Positions 6,519 through 6,715 of a DNA stretch of 6,715 nt are shown one piece after another; within the stretch, counting starts at the first letter, position 1; each line of letters starts with the position of its first letter. Source of the stretch: an uncultured Oscillospiraceae bacterium (GTDB taxonomy: Bacteria > Bacillota_A > Clostridia > Oscillospirales > Oscillospiraceae); contig CAAGIF010000023.1 of NCBI GenBank assembly GCA_900769845.1, positions 1 to 6,715 on the forward strand, written 5' to 3'. A program made the position numbers and the translations under genes. The notes under the pieces are model-generated. The model had not been told where the DNA came from. It saw only the letters and a program-made list of their open reading frames with translations, and made no database searches.

Positions 6519-6641
6519 AGTCCGTAAAGGCCTACCTTTGAGGACAAGAAAATGAGTCTGATATTACATGGAAAAAGCGTTTATAAAGGTCCCATTTCAT
6601 TATTCGGATATGTCCGGTAATCCAATAGACCTTTGCGGACG
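6519..6641. repeat. Two inverted-repeat pairs upstream of the recombinase: possible res site
   Basis: The 174-base gap between the XRE gene and the recombinase holds four similar half-sites. GTCCGTAAA (6520-6528, +) faces GTCCTCAAA (6537-6545, read on -), giving a 26-bp imperfect palindrome. GTCCGGTAA (6612-6620, +) faces GTCCGCAAA (6632-6640, -), giving a 29-bp palindrome. The outermost arms match over 15 bases at 13 positions (6520-6534 against 6626-6640 reversed). Small serine resolvases are known to bind paired inverted half-sites of this size over a stretch of about 115-120 bp directly upstream of their gene; here the stretch is 121 bp. A possible degenerate middle half-site is GTCTGATAT (6556-6564). 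Assignment as res is inference; an invertase crossover region is an alternative. Confidence 0.5.
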
Positions 6642-6655
6642 GAATGGAGGCAGAT

Positions 6656-6715
6656 ATGAAGAAGATGTACGGATATGCCCGGGTTTCCACGAAGGACCAG
6701 AACCTGGACCGGCAG
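6656..6715 (+). CDS. Small serine recombinase (resolvase/invertase family), N-terminal fragment
   Basis: Only the first 20 codons are inside the window: M-K-K-M followed by YGYARVSTKDQNLDRQ. This is the hallmark N-terminus of serine recombinases of the Tn3-resolvase/Hin-invertase group, with the nucleophilic Ser at residue 11 and the active-site Arg at residue 9 (YARVS). It cuts and rejoins DNA at specific sites through a phosphoserine link. The ATG has a GGAGG site at 6646-6650, 5 bases upstream. The gene continues past the window end, so whether it is complete, and whether it has the small (about 180-200 residue) or large form, cannot be told. The paired inverted repeats just upstream fit a resolvase acting at its own promoter region. 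Its presence suggests a mobile element or its remnant. Confidence 0.9.
   Translation, partial: MKKMYGYARVSTKDQNLDRQ

Noticed and set aside
6520..6545. Palindrome as a terminator of the XRE gene
   Set aside because: The arms are interrupted by mismatches, the loop is only a few bases, and the sequence after it (AAGAAAATG) has no T run.

Overview
The window looks like chromosomal or mobile-element DNA from a low-to-medium GC Gram-positive bacterium, most likely a gut-type Clostridia member (Lachnospiraceae or Oscillospiraceae-like). The reasons are strong AGGAGG-type ribosome binding sites, an OmpR-type response regulator and 'ISHQLKTP' kinase next to a MacB/FtsX-type exporter, a signal peptide and C-terminal anchor typical of monoderms, and the style of the XRE regulator and serine recombinase. 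This assignment is inference; no rRNA or species marker is present. All genes lie on the + strand.

Layout: 1-83 is a long perfect inverted repeat that appears to be a fold-back artefact at the sequence end. From about 33 to 461 runs the 3' part of an OmpR/PhoB-family response regulator, missing its phospho-acceptor half. A short histidine kinase with one membrane segment and no sensor domain follows (449-1336), overlapping it by 13 bases. Across the kinase stop codon sits a striking operator: a 16-bp palindrome merging into three GTAAG repeats with an 11-bp period (1322-1360), followed by an extended -10 box. Next come an ABC ATPase (1399-2082), a 906-residue double-FtsX permease (2079-4799, ATGA overlap) and a secreted, C-terminally anchored protein (4802-6067). 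A rho-independent terminator at 6084-6117 closes the operon.

Downstream, base composition becomes more AT-rich and the gene content changes. There is a small XRE-family regulator (6146-6481), then a 174-bp gap with two imperfect inverted repeats resembling resolvase binding sites, then the first 20 codons of a small serine recombinase (6656-6715), cut by the window end. A promoter for the XRE gene may lie upstream of the terminator, inside the 3' end of the secreted-protein gene.

Working model: the two-component pair controls the transporter operon through the repeats at 1322-1360. Because the kinase has no extracytoplasmic domain, the signal probably comes through the membrane or from the transporter or its anchored partner, as in BceAB-type flux sensing. 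The ATPase homodimer would drive a single-chain permease with two extracytoplasmic domains. The anchored beta-rich protein may act as a substrate-binding, shielding or adaptor subunit in place of a MacA-type adaptor. The substrate (antimicrobial peptide, lipid or lipoprotein, or cell-wall component) cannot be read from the sequence.
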